From Fibrobacter succinogenes (GTDB taxonomy: Bacteria > Fibrobacterota > Fibrobacteria > Fibrobacterales > Fibrobacteraceae), in contig CADAWC010000002.1 in assembly GCA_902791475.1 (NCBI GenBank), positions 84,299-148,298 on the forward strand: a stretch of 64,000 bases of DNA. Direction: 5' to 3'. Position 1 is the first letter of the stretch, and every line of letters begins with the position of its first letter. Shown here piece by piece: positions 17,219-25,418 of the stretch. Both the position numbers and the translations under genes were made by a program. The notes beneath the pieces were generated by a model. It was not told the DNA's origin and searched no databases. It saw only the letters and a list, made by a program, of their open reading frames with translations.

Positions 17219-18472
17219 CTAAAAGAAATACTTACCTTTTACCCATATTTGCGTATTTTTCTTGTAAGTTTTAAACGTACCGCGCCTTCCGCCAAGCCAA
17301 TCGCCGCCTAACGAAATCGTTATTTGGTCATTCAGGAGGTAATCCGCCGCCGGGCGCACATAGAAACCGATATTGTCGACATCGACCATCCCGTAAACAG
17401 AAAGCTTGAGCGTATTGTTCAGGAGTTCCTTGGAGATGCGAGCCGTAAGCATGGACGTATTCTGTTCCGTTCCCAGCACTTCGCGGTAATCCATAATTAC
17501 CTTGTGCATGTACTGGAACATAAAAGTCCAGTTATCGCCTGCATACCAATCAACACCTAGCAAAGCATTGAAAGTCTTTCGCAACCAGTAATCACGTGAA
17601 TTGTTCAAGGCAATGGGCTCGCCAAAATACGCCGCCACTTCGCCACGAATCACAATTTCGCCCACCGGGATAGAGACATCACCACCGACAACGTTCATCG
17701 GCTCATACACGCCCTTAATCACGGCAGATTTCGTTTCCGGATTGAAGTTTGCAATCGTTACGGGAGACTTATTGAAAGTGCGCAGCGCCGTAAGCGAGAA
17801 ATCGAGATTCTCCAGGAAGAAACGCAGACGTCCACCCACTTCGCTGTTCTTGATTCGCTTTTCGGGAGTACCGCTTAAATCCATGCTCGTATTCGCAGGC
17901 AACGGCATCGTCCACGGATTATCCTCGCCCGAGGGCATCACAAAATACTCCGGAACCGGCACAAAGACGAGTTCGGCGGAGAAGCTTTCGCCAGGATACT
18001 TGAGGTTGATGGCGTTCACCGGCACGCGAATGTCGTCGTAATCGTTCGCCATGAATTCCGTGTAGTCCATAGGCGAAATCAAGTCCGTCAGGCGGAGCCC
18101 ATCGGCAACGCCCCACGTGATAATTTGACGACCCGCCTTGACTTCAAGGTATTTGCCGGCGTAATCGAAAAACGCTTCACGAAGGAACGCTCCCGACTGG
18201 TCTTTGATGAGGCTGTTGTACGCGAGATTGACACTCGAGAAAAGCGAAGCCTCGCCGTAATTCGCACGCATTTCAAGACGGAGGCGCGTCCGCGAAGACA
18301 TGATCTTGTGCGGACTTTGCACCTGCAGCGCGTGATACGAATCCACAAAGCCGTTCAGCTGCAGAGAAAGCTCGTCCTGCGCATGGGCAGACAAGGCGAA
18401 CGCTGCGGACAACGCCAATGAAATCATAGATTGCTTCGTCACTTTGTTCCTCGCAATGACGTGTTTTATCAT
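17219..18472 (-). CDS. Outer-membrane beta-barrel protein (DUF1302-like)
   Basis: The 417-residue protein has a signal peptide ending ALSAHAQ (about residue 32) and a mature part of alternating amphipathic strands ending in aromatic KGKYFF, typical of an outer-membrane barrel. Segments such as LQLNGFVDSYHALQ and KAGRQIITWGVADGLRLTDL resemble the DUF1302-type barrels that accompany RND exporters and LolA-like proteins. AAGGAGG five bases before the ATG at 18472 fixes the start. The first 15 residues (MIKHVIARNKVTKQS) are encoded by a dispersed intergenic repeat, so the positive end of the signal peptide is repeat-derived. Last gene of the minus-strand tonB operon. Confidence 0.72.
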   Translation of the reverse strand: MIKHVIARNKVTKQSMISLALSAAFALSAHAQDELSLQLNGFVDSYHALQVQSPHKIMSSRTRLRLEMRANYGEASLFSSVNLAYNSLIKDQSGAFLREAFFDYAGKYLEVKAGRQIITWGVADGLRLTDLISPMDYTEFMANDYDDIRVPVNAINLKYPGESFSAELVFVPVPEYFVMPSGEDNPWTMPLPANTSMDLSGTPEKRIKNSEVGGRLRFFLENLDFSLTALRTFNKSPVTIANFNPETKSAVIKGVYEPMNVVGGDVSIPVGEIVIRGEVAAYFGEPIALNNSRDYWLRKTFNALLGVDWYAGDNWTFMFQYMHKVIMDYREVLGTEQNTSMLTARISKELLNNTLKLSVYGMVDVDNIGFYVRPAADYLLNDQITISLGGDWLGGRRGTFKTYKKNTQIWVKGKYFF

Positions 18473-18563
18473 TTTTCCTCCTTAATGGGAGATGCCCGCG
18501 CAATGGCGGGCATGACATTCAAGACTTAACTGGATCCTTCGTCCCTACGGTCCTCAGGATGAC
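18428..18563. repeat. Dispersed intergenic repeats at the 5' end of the beta-barrel gene
   Basis: Two repeat types lie side by side. AGATTGCTTCG...CTCGCAATGAC (18428-18461) is also found, slightly altered, inside yidC (12168-12193). TTAACTGGATCCTTCG...CTCAGGATGACG (about 18526-18563) recurs in inverted form at 50905-50980. The first runs into the coding sequence. Confidence 0.6.
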
Positions 18564-18587
18564 GTAGAATGTGTCTCCCCCTAATTA

Positions 18588-19361
18588 TTACAACCCGCGT
18601 TCCAACTTGTTCACAGAGAAGATCTTGGAATCGAGCTGGATATTGTATTTCGGATCGAGGAAGAGGAGTTCCGTGGAGTGTCCCGTTTGCACGTTCTTCA
18701 TTTCCATCTTGCCGACCGTCCAAAAACCGTCAACCTTCTTGATGTCCGAAGAAACCATCTGGCGATGGAGTTTGCCGAGCTTGTCGTAGAATTCGACCTT
18801 GGCGACGACATCGCAATCTTTGCGGATCCAAACGAGTTTCTTGGAGAAGATTTCGCCTTCCTTCTTGGGAGTCGATTCGACGACGTAGTAATCGAAACCA
18901 TCTGCAGATTCTTCGCGCAAGAGCTTGTGCGTATCTTCATCGACATTGCGCTTGCCGATATCATCGTATGTGAAGTCGGAGCCCATGAAGTAATCGGTCT
19001 TGGAGCTCTTTCCGCTGATGCGGCGGGTCTTCTTCAAAGCCGGGAGATAGAGCCATTTATCGTCTTCTTTATTGACATCGTCATAGTTTACGGTCAAGAA
19101 ACCCGTGCCTTTCACATCATTCGGGTAAAGGAAGAACATGATGGTCTTGGTATCTTCGCCCACGTCTATTGCATACGAAGTAATCTTGCGGACACGGGTG
19201 TTACCGCTCTTGTTCACGAGCTTCATTTCCATCGAGGAAGAACGCGTGTCACCATCCGGGCGGTTCTTGACCTTGACCATGATGTCACGGGCATTCGTCT
19301 GAGCCATGGACATTGCACTGAGAGCGACAACGAGCGTCGCAGCAATTTTTGAAATTTTCAT
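18588..19361 (-). CDS. LolA-like outer-membrane lipoprotein-sorting family protein
   Basis: The 257-residue protein has a signal peptide ([14 protein letters not shown]) and a mature part of the LolA-like fold: repeated strands such as [40 protein letters not shown] and [14 protein letters not shown], which is characteristic of the periplasmic family that accompanies RND (MMPL) exporters. LolA-fold proteins shuttle lipid-bearing molecules through the periplasm; the cargo here is unknown. It starts 9 bases after the RND gene stop, and the barrel gene follows ~115 bases later. Confidence 0.75.
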   Translation of the reverse strand: MKISKIAATLVVALSAMSMAQTNARDIMVKVKNRPDGDTRSSSMEMKLVNKSGNTRVRKITSYAIDVGEDTKTIMFFLYPNDVKGTGFLTVNYDDVNKEDDKWLYLPALKKTRRISGKSSKTDYFMGSDFTYDDIGKRNVDEDTHKLLREESADGFDYYVVESTPKKEGEIFSKKLVWIRKDCDVVAKVEFYDKLGKLHRQMVSSDIKKVDGFWTVGKMEMKNVQTGHSTELLFLDPKYNIQLDSKIFSVNKLERGL

Positions 19362-19370
19362 AGAATCCTC

Positions 19371-21746
19371 CTATTTTCCGAAAATTTTAAACTTCTTGAT
19401 TAAAAGCGGTGTCACGAACAGGTCGGCAAGCAAGGCCGAGACAAGGCCCACAAACACCACAAAGCCAAAGTTGAACATCTGCGTTGCAGCCGAGGTGGTA
19501 AAGCCCGCAAATGTCGCCACCATGATAATCGTTGTCATTACAAGAGCAGGTCCTGCAGTGCGGAACACCTTGAGAATAGATTCCGTGTAATTCTTGCAAC
19601 GGTCAAATTCCACATGGCCATGGTTGATGAAGTGAATCGTATCGTCCACAGAAAGGCCGATGATCATCGGGATAAGCGTTGCCGTCATCATGTCGAGCGG
19701 GATGTTGCTAAAGCCGAGATAGCCACCCACGAAAATACCCGGAGCGATGTTCGGAATCATGCCGATGAGACCCGTGCGGACGCTGCCGAAGACAATCATC
19801 AAGAGCACCGCCACAATCACGACAGAGATGAGGAAGGATGTCATCTGGCCTACTTCCAAATACTGCTGCATAGCGGTAAACTGCGGCAAGTTACCCACAG
19901 CTGTCACCTTTGCATTCGGGTAAAGTTCACGAGCGAAGTTCTGCAAATCTTCGATTTCCTTCTGGAGTTCGTTGGAGTTGTAGCTAGAAATTTCGACCAT
20001 CAAGCGGAGCTTCTTGTAATCGTAATCCATCCAGTAGCTTGCTTCGGAACCACCGGCATTTTCGTACAAGAGCAAGAGCTGGGCCACCTGTTCTTCCGTT
20101 TCCGGGATAGCGTACATTTCCTGGCGGTTTTCATTCAAGGTGCGGTCCAAGTCCTTCAAGATGTCGAGAATGGAAGTGGAACGTTTTGTCAGCGGATACT
20201 TTTGGGCGTGATCCTGTAACTGCTCCAACTTCTTGAGATTATCGACTTCCTTTGCCTTGTCGTTTTCGCCAAAGTCAATCACCAAGTCGTAAGAGTAGAA
20301 GCTACCGATTTCAGATTCGGCAACGTAAAGCATCTTGTTCACATATTCGACCTTGCGGCCCATCGTGCGTTCCACGTCAAACGCGGGTTCCATCTTGGTG
20401 ACGCCATAAATCGAAATTGCGGTAATCACAGCAAAAATAATGGCAATCGGCTTTCCGTGAGTCAGAACAAACTGACCAAGATTATTGAGGATGAGGCCCA
20501 TGCGCGTATCGCCCTTTTCGAGCACCTTGGCGTTCGGCTTTTTGTCCTTGCCAAAGCTCAGGAGAATCGGCGAAACTGTAAGAGCCACAAGGAGAATGAA
20601 GCCAACAGCGATAGAAGAGAGGATGCCCACGGAGCGGATAGGCTTAAGCATCACCGACAGGAACGACAGAAGTGCCACAATCGTCGTGAGGCCCGAGAAC
20701 AGCACTGACCAGCCGGTTTCTTTCATGGCGTAAAGCACAGATTCCTTGCGCTTACCCGTGAGCATCATATTCTTGCGGAAGAAAGAATGGATATGAATGT
20801 TATACGCAATGGAGACGGCAAACGCCAAGATGACAGGCACCATGATGTTGGTCGCATCCATATAAAGACCGAGATAGCCGACCAAGCCAAAAGTCATGAT
20901 GACGCCCGCGAACGTGGTAATCAGCGGAGAAACGATTCCGCGGAGCGAGCGCGTCACAAGGAACATTACGATAATGGAGCAGAGAACCGTAATGAGGAAA
21001 ATGCGACTCATTTCTTCGCCGATGTACTTGAGCTTCTGATGGCTCAAGTAAGGCATACCCGTTGCAAGAGGGTGCAGCGGAGCGTACTTTCCCTTGGCGA
21101 TAATTTCAGAAGTTTCGCGGCCAGTCTTCATGTCCGGAGCTTCGGCTTTAACGCCCTTCGCCTCGCCTTCGGCTTTCCACACAGAATCTTCCGGGAACGG
21201 ACGAAGCTTGATGTTAATGAAGGCCTGCTTGCGGTCTTTAGAGACAAGCTTTTTTGCAAGCTCCGGCTTTGCGGCGAGGCGCTTTTCGATTTCGGCAAGG
21301 CCCGCTGCATCTGTCGGGATTTCTTCCGGCACAATCTGCACAATTTCCATGCCTTCGTCCGTACCGAGCATGTATTCCAAATCGACAATCGATGTTGCCT
21401 TACCGTCAGAATACGAGAGGCTATCGCGCAGCTCGTTCGAAAGCTCGCGCAAGAGTTTCAAATTGTCGGGGCTAATGATGGAATGATCGCTTTCCACCAT
21501 CACGCCCACGAAATAGTCATTGCCGAACGTTTCCTTGAACTTGTCCGTTTCGACAAGCATCGGGTCGCCTTCGATAAAGTAGCTGTCCCATGAGGCTTCG
21601 ACGTAAATCTTTTTCATGCCCACGATGGAGATCGCAAGCAATGCGATAAACGAAACGAGAAGCAAGGCCCTGTGTGATATCAGGAACCTTGCGAAGTTTT
21701 CGAATTTTTCGTTCACCTTTTCGATATTTATTCGAATCCGTGACAT
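19371..21746 (-). CDS. RND superfamily (MMPL-type) exporter
   Basis: The 791-residue protein has the RND layout: one N-terminal membrane helix, a periplasmic loop, five helices, then the same again (about 12 spans). GLSVDDTIHFINH in the second half is the conserved proton-relay segment of the MMPL/HpnN subfamily. Such proteins use the proton gradient to move lipids or hydrophobic molecules to the outer membrane. It lies between exbD (5 bases upstream) and a LolA-like gene; the combination RND + LolA-like + outer-membrane barrel suggests one envelope export path, with its cargo unknown. Export of the locus metallophore is possible but unproven. Confidence 0.85.
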   Translation of the reverse strand: MSRIRINIEKVNEKFENFARFLISHRALLLVSFIALLAISIVGMKKIYVEASWDSYFIEGDPMLVETDKFKETFGNDYFVGVMVESDHSIISPDNLKLLRELSNELRDSLSYSDGKATSIVDLEYMLGTDEGMEIVQIVPEEIPTDAAGLAEIEKRLAAKPELAKKLVSKDRKQAFINIKLRPFPEDSVWKAEGEAKGVKAEAPDMKTGRETSEIIAKGKYAPLHPLATGMPYLSHQKLKYIGEEMSRIFLITVLCSIIVMFLVTRSLRGIVSPLITTFAGVIMTFGLVGYLGLYMDATNIMVPVILAFAVSIAYNIHIHSFFRKNMMLTGKRKESVLYAMKETGWSVLFSGLTTIVALLSFLSVMLKPIRSVGILSSIAVGFILLVALTVSPILLSFGKDKKPNAKVLEKGDTRMGLILNNLGQFVLTHGKPIAIIFAVITAISIYGVTKMEPAFDVERTMGRKVEYVNKMLYVAESEIGSFYSYDLVIDFGENDKAKEVDNLKKLEQLQDHAQKYPLTKRSTSILDILKDLDRTLNENRQEMYAIPETEEQVAQLLLLYENAGGSEASYWMDYDYKKLRLMVEISSYNSNELQKEIEDLQNFARELYPNAKVTAVGNLPQFTAMQQYLEVGQMTSFLISVVIVAVLLMIVFGSVRTGLIGMIPNIAPGIFVGGYLGFSNIPLDMMTATLIPMIIGLSVDDTIHFINHGHVEFDRCKNYTESILKVFRTAGPALVMTTIIMVATFAGFTTSAATQMFNFGFVVFVGLVSALLADLFVTPLLIKKFKIFGK

Positions 21747-21750
21747 TTCC

Positions 21751-22143
21751 TCACTCCTTTTTTAATTCATTGACGAATTGTATGTTGTAAATCTTTTCCA
21801 TCTGGAGAACATCCAAGACTTCTGCGACTTTTTCGTAAGGAGTCTTTTTGTCGATTTTCAAGGCCACCGGAGCTTTCTTGTTTTGCACGGCGGCACTCTT
21901 GTTCTTCAAAATTTCAACTGTCGCCAATTCACCGTTGATGGCGATTTCGGTTTCTGAAAGTTCTATAAAGAATCCTTCGGAAACTTCTTGCTTGACTTCG
22001 CTCGAGGTCTCGGGCAATAAAAGCTTGAGGACAGATTTGTCCTGCTTAAAGACAGACGTCACCAAGAAAAAGACGAGCAACAAAAACACGCAGTCAATTA
22101 AGGGCGTCATGTCCAGCGATATGCGACGACGTCTTTTAGCCAT
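21751..22143 (-). CDS. exbD: Biopolymer transport protein ExbD/TolR
   Basis: The 130-residue protein has one N-terminal membrane helix with the catalytic Asp in MTPLIDCVFLLLVFFLV and a periplasmic domain with LKIDKKTPYEKVAEVLDVLQ. ExbD works with ExbB to pass proton-motive force to TonB. It overlaps the exbB gene by 8 bases and is followed after 4 bases by the RND exporter gene. Confidence 0.9.
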   Translation of the reverse strand: MAKRRRRISLDMTPLIDCVFLLLVFFLVTSVFKQDKSVLKLLLPETSSEVKQEVSEGFFIELSETEIAINGELATVEILKNKSAAVQNKKAPVALKIDKKTPYEKVAEVLDVLQMEKIYNIQFVNELKKE

Positions 22144-22702
22144 TGCGGGACTCCGTTCTCTTAGCGTCGCGTTCTTGCAAAGTCTTGCCCAAGTGCAAAA
22201 GCACCTGGTTTTCGACTTCGTCCTGTTCCTGCTCCATGCGGGCGTTCAGGTAGTTGAACGCAATCACATGCGGGATAGCGACCACAAGCCCAAGGACCGT
22301 TGTCACGAGGGCAAACTTAATGCCCGTCGCAAAAGCGGATGGATCATCAAGGCCCGAGGCCGCTATCACCGTAAAAGCGTTGAAAATGCCCACCACTGTA
22401 CCGAGAAGGCCAAGCATCGGAGAAATCGATGCGATATTTTCAACCGTCGTAAGGCCCTTCGTGAGCGGCGAGAAAGCAAGGCCGATTTCAGTACGGATGC
22501 TTTCTGTAATGATGTGATGGTCGGTATTGCAAGTCACCACGCGATGAATAACTTTATCTGTCAAGCGAGGCTGTACCGTTTTGTTAAAGACAATTAGTGA
22601 AATCACCTTCCAAATAATAATAGCGTAACCTATAAAGTTCAGCGCAATCAGGATATAGCCGATAGTACCGCCCTGTTTGACAAAGTCGAGAATGAAGTTC
22701 AT
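22136..22702 (-). CDS. exbB: ExbB/TolQ/MotA-type proton channel
   Basis: The 188-residue protein has an N-terminal membrane segment (GGTIGYILIALNFIGYAIII) and the conserved pair ASISPMLGLLGTVVGIFNAF and IKFALVTTVLGLVVAIPHVI. It forms the proton channel that drives TonB-dependent outer-membrane transport. The start codon touches the stop of tonB, so the three genes tonB-exbB-exbD are coupled. Confidence 0.92.
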   Translation of the reverse strand: MNFILDFVKQGGTIGYILIALNFIGYAIIIWKVISLIVFNKTVQPRLTDKVIHRVVTCNTDHHIITESIRTEIGLAFSPLTKGLTTVENIASISPMLGLLGTVVGIFNAFTVIAASGLDDPSAFATGIKFALVTTVLGLVVAIPHVIAFNYLNARMEQEQDEVENQVLLHLGKTLQERDAKRTESRNG

Positions 22703-23409
22703 TACGATCTCCCTGCATTAAGTTTGTACTGGATCGGAATTTCTATCCGCCAGCGTTCTTTTTCTAAAAGTTTTGGAATAGGTTGAAATTTTCCCATGTT
22801 GGCAACAGCTTCCAAAGCGCTATTGTCCAGCGACGAATAGCGGCTCGATTCCGAGACTTCGATTTGTTCAATCTTGCCATCGGCAAGGATGGTAAAGCGA
22901 ACGCGCACCGTGCCTTCCTGCTTTAAGCGCTTTGCCGTCGCAGGGTAATCCTTGATTTGCTCTAATTGCTTTTTGAGCGAGCGCAAGTAGGTACGAGTCA
23001 CCATTTTCACGGAATCTGCCGAAGGTTTAGGCGGTTCCTTGACCACAGGGGGCGCGGGAGGCGCTTCGACAACAGGTTCCGCAACAGCGACTGGAGCCGT
23101 TTCTGTTACCGGTTCCGGGATTGGTTCCGGTTCAGGAGGCTGTTCTTCGACCGGTTTTTCCACCACCTTCGGGATAATTTTAGCACGAACGACCTTTTTC
23201 ACAACTGGCGGTGCTTCTGGAGGTGGCGGGGGTGCGATATAGACCTTTTCCGCATGCATTACGGGAGTGTCAGGGCGCTGCGTTGAGATTTCTTGTTTCT
23301 TGAAATACGGGTTTAAAAGTGTGGCGATATGGATAAGGATTGCAACGGCAAGCCCTATATAGAAGGCCTTGTTGAAATACAAAGCTGAATAAATTCGTTT
23401 CTGAGTCAT
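22702..23409 (-). CDS. tonB: TonB energy-transducing protein
   Basis: The ATG at 23409 is preferred to a GTG nine bases upstream. Order: short cytoplasmic start, membrane helix (AFYIGLAVAILIHIATLL), Pro/Glu-rich spacer (APPPPPEAPP, EEQPPEPEPIPEP) and a C-terminal TonB domain (~155-235) with YPATAKRLKQEGTVRVRFTI. It links the inner-membrane proton flow to outer-membrane receptors. It is the first gene of a six-gene operon and diverges from the NRPS operon, which suggests joint control with the receptor at 48585-50786. Confidence 0.93.
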   Translation of the reverse strand: MTQKRIYSALYFNKAFYIGLAVAILIHIATLLNPYFKKQEISTQRPDTPVMHAEKVYIAPPPPPEAPPVVKKVVRAKIIPKVVEKPVEEQPPEPEPIPEPVTETAPVAVAEPVVEAPPAPPVVKEPPKPSADSVKMVTRTYLRSLKKQLEQIKDYPATAKRLKQEGTVRVRFTILADGKIEQIEVSESSRYSSLDNSALEAVANMGKFQPIPKLLEKERWRIEIPIQYKLNAGRS

Positions 23410-23457
23410 TTGAACCACACAATTGGACGGACAAAAATAAATCAGAACACCCCTTAT

Positions 23458-23510
23458 ATTCTACTCTAAACGGTTTTAAAAAGCTCCAATTAGACAAGGA
23501 TAACATTTTT
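23458..23510 (-). promoter_or_regulatory. 53-base conserved element upstream of tonB (copy A)
   Basis: Bases 23458-23510 match 50845-50897, upstream of the TonB-dependent receptor, at 44 of 53 positions with no gaps. Conserved blocks read on the plus strand are ATTCTACTCTAAA, GTTTTAAAA, ATTAGAC and TAAC. In both cases the controlled gene lies leftwards on the minus strand, 50-110 bases away. It is probably a promoter with an operator. The NRPS operon starts on the other side. Confidence 0.65.
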
Positions 23511-23560
23511 AACAGAAATGGCGATTTTAAGTGAATTTCGCCAACAATCCAAAGAGTTTT

Positions 23561-23632
23561 GCTTAAATCCAATCCGGCTTAAATCAAAGAATTTTCCTCA
23601 AAAAATTGATTCTTTGTTCTAAATTTTGTTAG
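23561..23632 (+). promoter_or_regulatory. Candidate promoter/operator region of the NRPS operon
   Basis: Before the first ABC gene there are two direct repeats GCTTAAATC (23561-23569 and 23577-23585, 16 bases apart) and CTAA-N6-TTAG (23619-23632), whose last 11 bases, AATTTTGTTAG, recur before the araC-type gene. No sequence resembling a Fur box was recognised. Promoter hexamers are not clear. Confidence 0.35.
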
Positions 23633-23663
23633 CCGAAACTATCTTTTCAGGAATTTCACAAAC

Positions 23664-25418
23664 ATGGTTAAGGATAAAGAACAAAATAATTCATTTACCT
23701 TATTATGGCAATTTGCCGGAAATAAAAAATTTCAACTCTTCAGAGCCTCCTTTTACGCCGTTTTAGGCGTACTCTGCGGCATTGTCCCATATTTTTGCGT
23801 AGCCAAGCTGCTTTCAGCCTTTTATTACAAGACGGCAACAAGCAATGATGTATTGATTTACAGCTTTATCGCCATCGTCGCTTATGCAATAAAAGTTTTC
23901 TTGACAACGCTTTCGACGATGACCTCGCACGAAGCCGCTTTTTCCATTTTAAAAACATTACGCACAAAGATTACAGAGAAAATGGAACGCATTCCGATGG
24001 GTGTCATGCTCGACAAAGCTTCCGGCTCTTACAAGATGCTCGTCGTCGATACGGTAGAACGCATCGAAAAACCTTTTGCTCACATGGTGCCAGAAATGAC
24101 CGCAAACATCGTGACTCCTTTGACAATAATAATCGTTTTGTTTGTCACGGATTGGCGCATGGCTCTCGGCGCTATTGCGACCATTCCCTTGGGATTTCTG
24201 GTAACCATGGGGCAATTAATCGGCTACAAGGAAAAGTCCGCGCGTCAATTCAAGGCAAACGCCGACATGAACGACGCCATTGTCGAATACGTGAATGGTA
24301 TCGAAGTCATCAAGGCATTCAACCAGAGCGCATCTTCTTTTGGAAAGTTCACAAACGCCTGCAAGTTTTATCGCGATACGACACTCGAATGGTGGCGCAG
24401 CTGCTGGCTTTTCTCTGCAGCAGGCTTGAACACGCTTTCGTCCACATTGCTCGTGACACTCCCTCTTGGCACATACTTGTTCATGAACGGGAAAATCGAA
24501 TTTGCAACATTCCTGACGTGCGCAGTGCTCAGCATGGGCATTTCCGGCCCGATTTTGGCATCGATGAACTATGCCGAAATGTTCGCTTCCGTTTTCCAGG
24601 CTTTTAAGCAAGTCAATGAATTTTTGAACGAAAAGGATCAAATTCGTCCGAGCGAAAACGTAAAGTTCAGCGGTTCTTCTTTTGAATTTAAGGATGTAAC
24701 ATTTGGCTATAAAGAAAAGAATGTCTTGAACAAAATATCGTTCAAGACAGCAGAAAAAGGCGTCACCGCCATTGTCGGACATTCTGGCAGCGGAAAATCC
24801 ACTATTGCCAAATTGATGGCCGGATTCTGGGATGTGGGTGAAGGCGACATATTGCTCGGTGGCGTCAGTTTGTCAAAGATTCCGTTCAAGCAGCAAATGC
24901 AAAAAATCAGCTATGTTGCACAGGACAATTACCTGTTCAATGTATCCATCATGGAAAACATCCGCATGGGCCGCCCAGAAGCAACCGACGAAGAGGTCTA
25001 CGAAGCAGCAAAGGCCGCCGGCTGCCACGAGTTCATCAGCGCACTTGAAGACGGCTACAACACAAAAGCAGGCGATGCTGGCAACAGGCTCTCCGGAGGC
25101 GAACGCCAGCGCATCACGATTGCACGTGCAATTCTCAAAAACGCAGATGTCATCATCTTGGACGAAGCAACCGCTTACGCCGACCCCGAAAACGAAGCTG
25201 AAATCCAAAAGGCTCTTTCGAGACTCATTCACGACAAGGTGCTCATCGTCATTGCACACAGGCTTTCGACCATCAAGAATGCCGAAAAGATTCTGGTCAT
25301 TGAAAAAGGCGAACTTGCCGATAGCGGCACGCATGACGAACTGATGAAAAAATGCGATTTGTACAAATCCATGTGGGAACGCCACATTGCAGGTTCTGAC
25401 AATAAGGAGGTGGCATAA
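23664..25418 (+). CDS. ABC half-transporter, YbtP-like (membrane domain + ATPase)
   Basis: The 584-residue protein has a six-helix exporter-fold membrane domain (~1-320) and an ATPase domain (~340-580) with Walker A GHSGSGKST, signature LSGGERQR and Walker B VIILDEATAYADPENE. In yersiniabactin and mycobactin systems such half-transporters (YbtP/YbtQ, IrtA/IrtB) import the metal-siderophore complex despite the exporter fold. It overlaps the next half-transporter, with which it probably forms a heterodimer. It is the first gene of the NRPS operon. Export cannot be excluded from sequence. Confidence 0.85.
   Translation: MVKDKEQNNSFTLLWQFAGNKKFQLFRASFYAVLGVLCGIVPYFCVAKLLSAFYYKTATSNDVLIYSFIAIVAYAIKVFLTTLSTMTSHEAAFSILKTLRTKITEKMERIPMGVMLDKASGSYKMLVVDTVERIEKPFAHMVPEMTANIVTPLTIIIVLFVTDWRMALGAIATIPLGFLVTMGQLIGYKEKSARQFKANADMNDAIVEYVNGIEVIKAFNQSASSFGKFTNACKFYRDTTLEWWRSCWLFSAAGLNTLSSTLLVTLPLGTYLFMNGKIEFATFLTCAVLSMGISGPILASMNYAEMFASVFQAFKQVNEFLNEKDQIRPSENVKFSGSSFEFKDVTFGYKEKNVLNKISFKTAEKGVTAIVGHSGSGKSTIAKLMAGFWDVGEGDILLGGVSLSKIPFKQQMQKISYVAQDNYLFNVSIMENIRMGRPEATDEEVYEAAKAAGCHEFISALEDGYNTKAGDAGNRLSGGERQRITIARAILKNADVIILDEATAYADPENEAEIQKALSRLIHDKVLIVIAHRLSTIKNAEKILVIEKGELADSGTHDELMKKCDLYKSMWERHIAGSDNKEVA

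Noticed and set aside
20787..21593. 268-residue plus-strand frame opposite the RND exporter
   Set aside because: Antisense shadow rich in Arg, Asn and His; no start signal and no family match.
23419..23663. A Fur box in the tonB/NRPS intergenic region
   Set aside because: I looked for the 19-base GATAATGATAATCATTATC-like sequence on both strands and saw no convincing match; control by iron through Fur is not shown.
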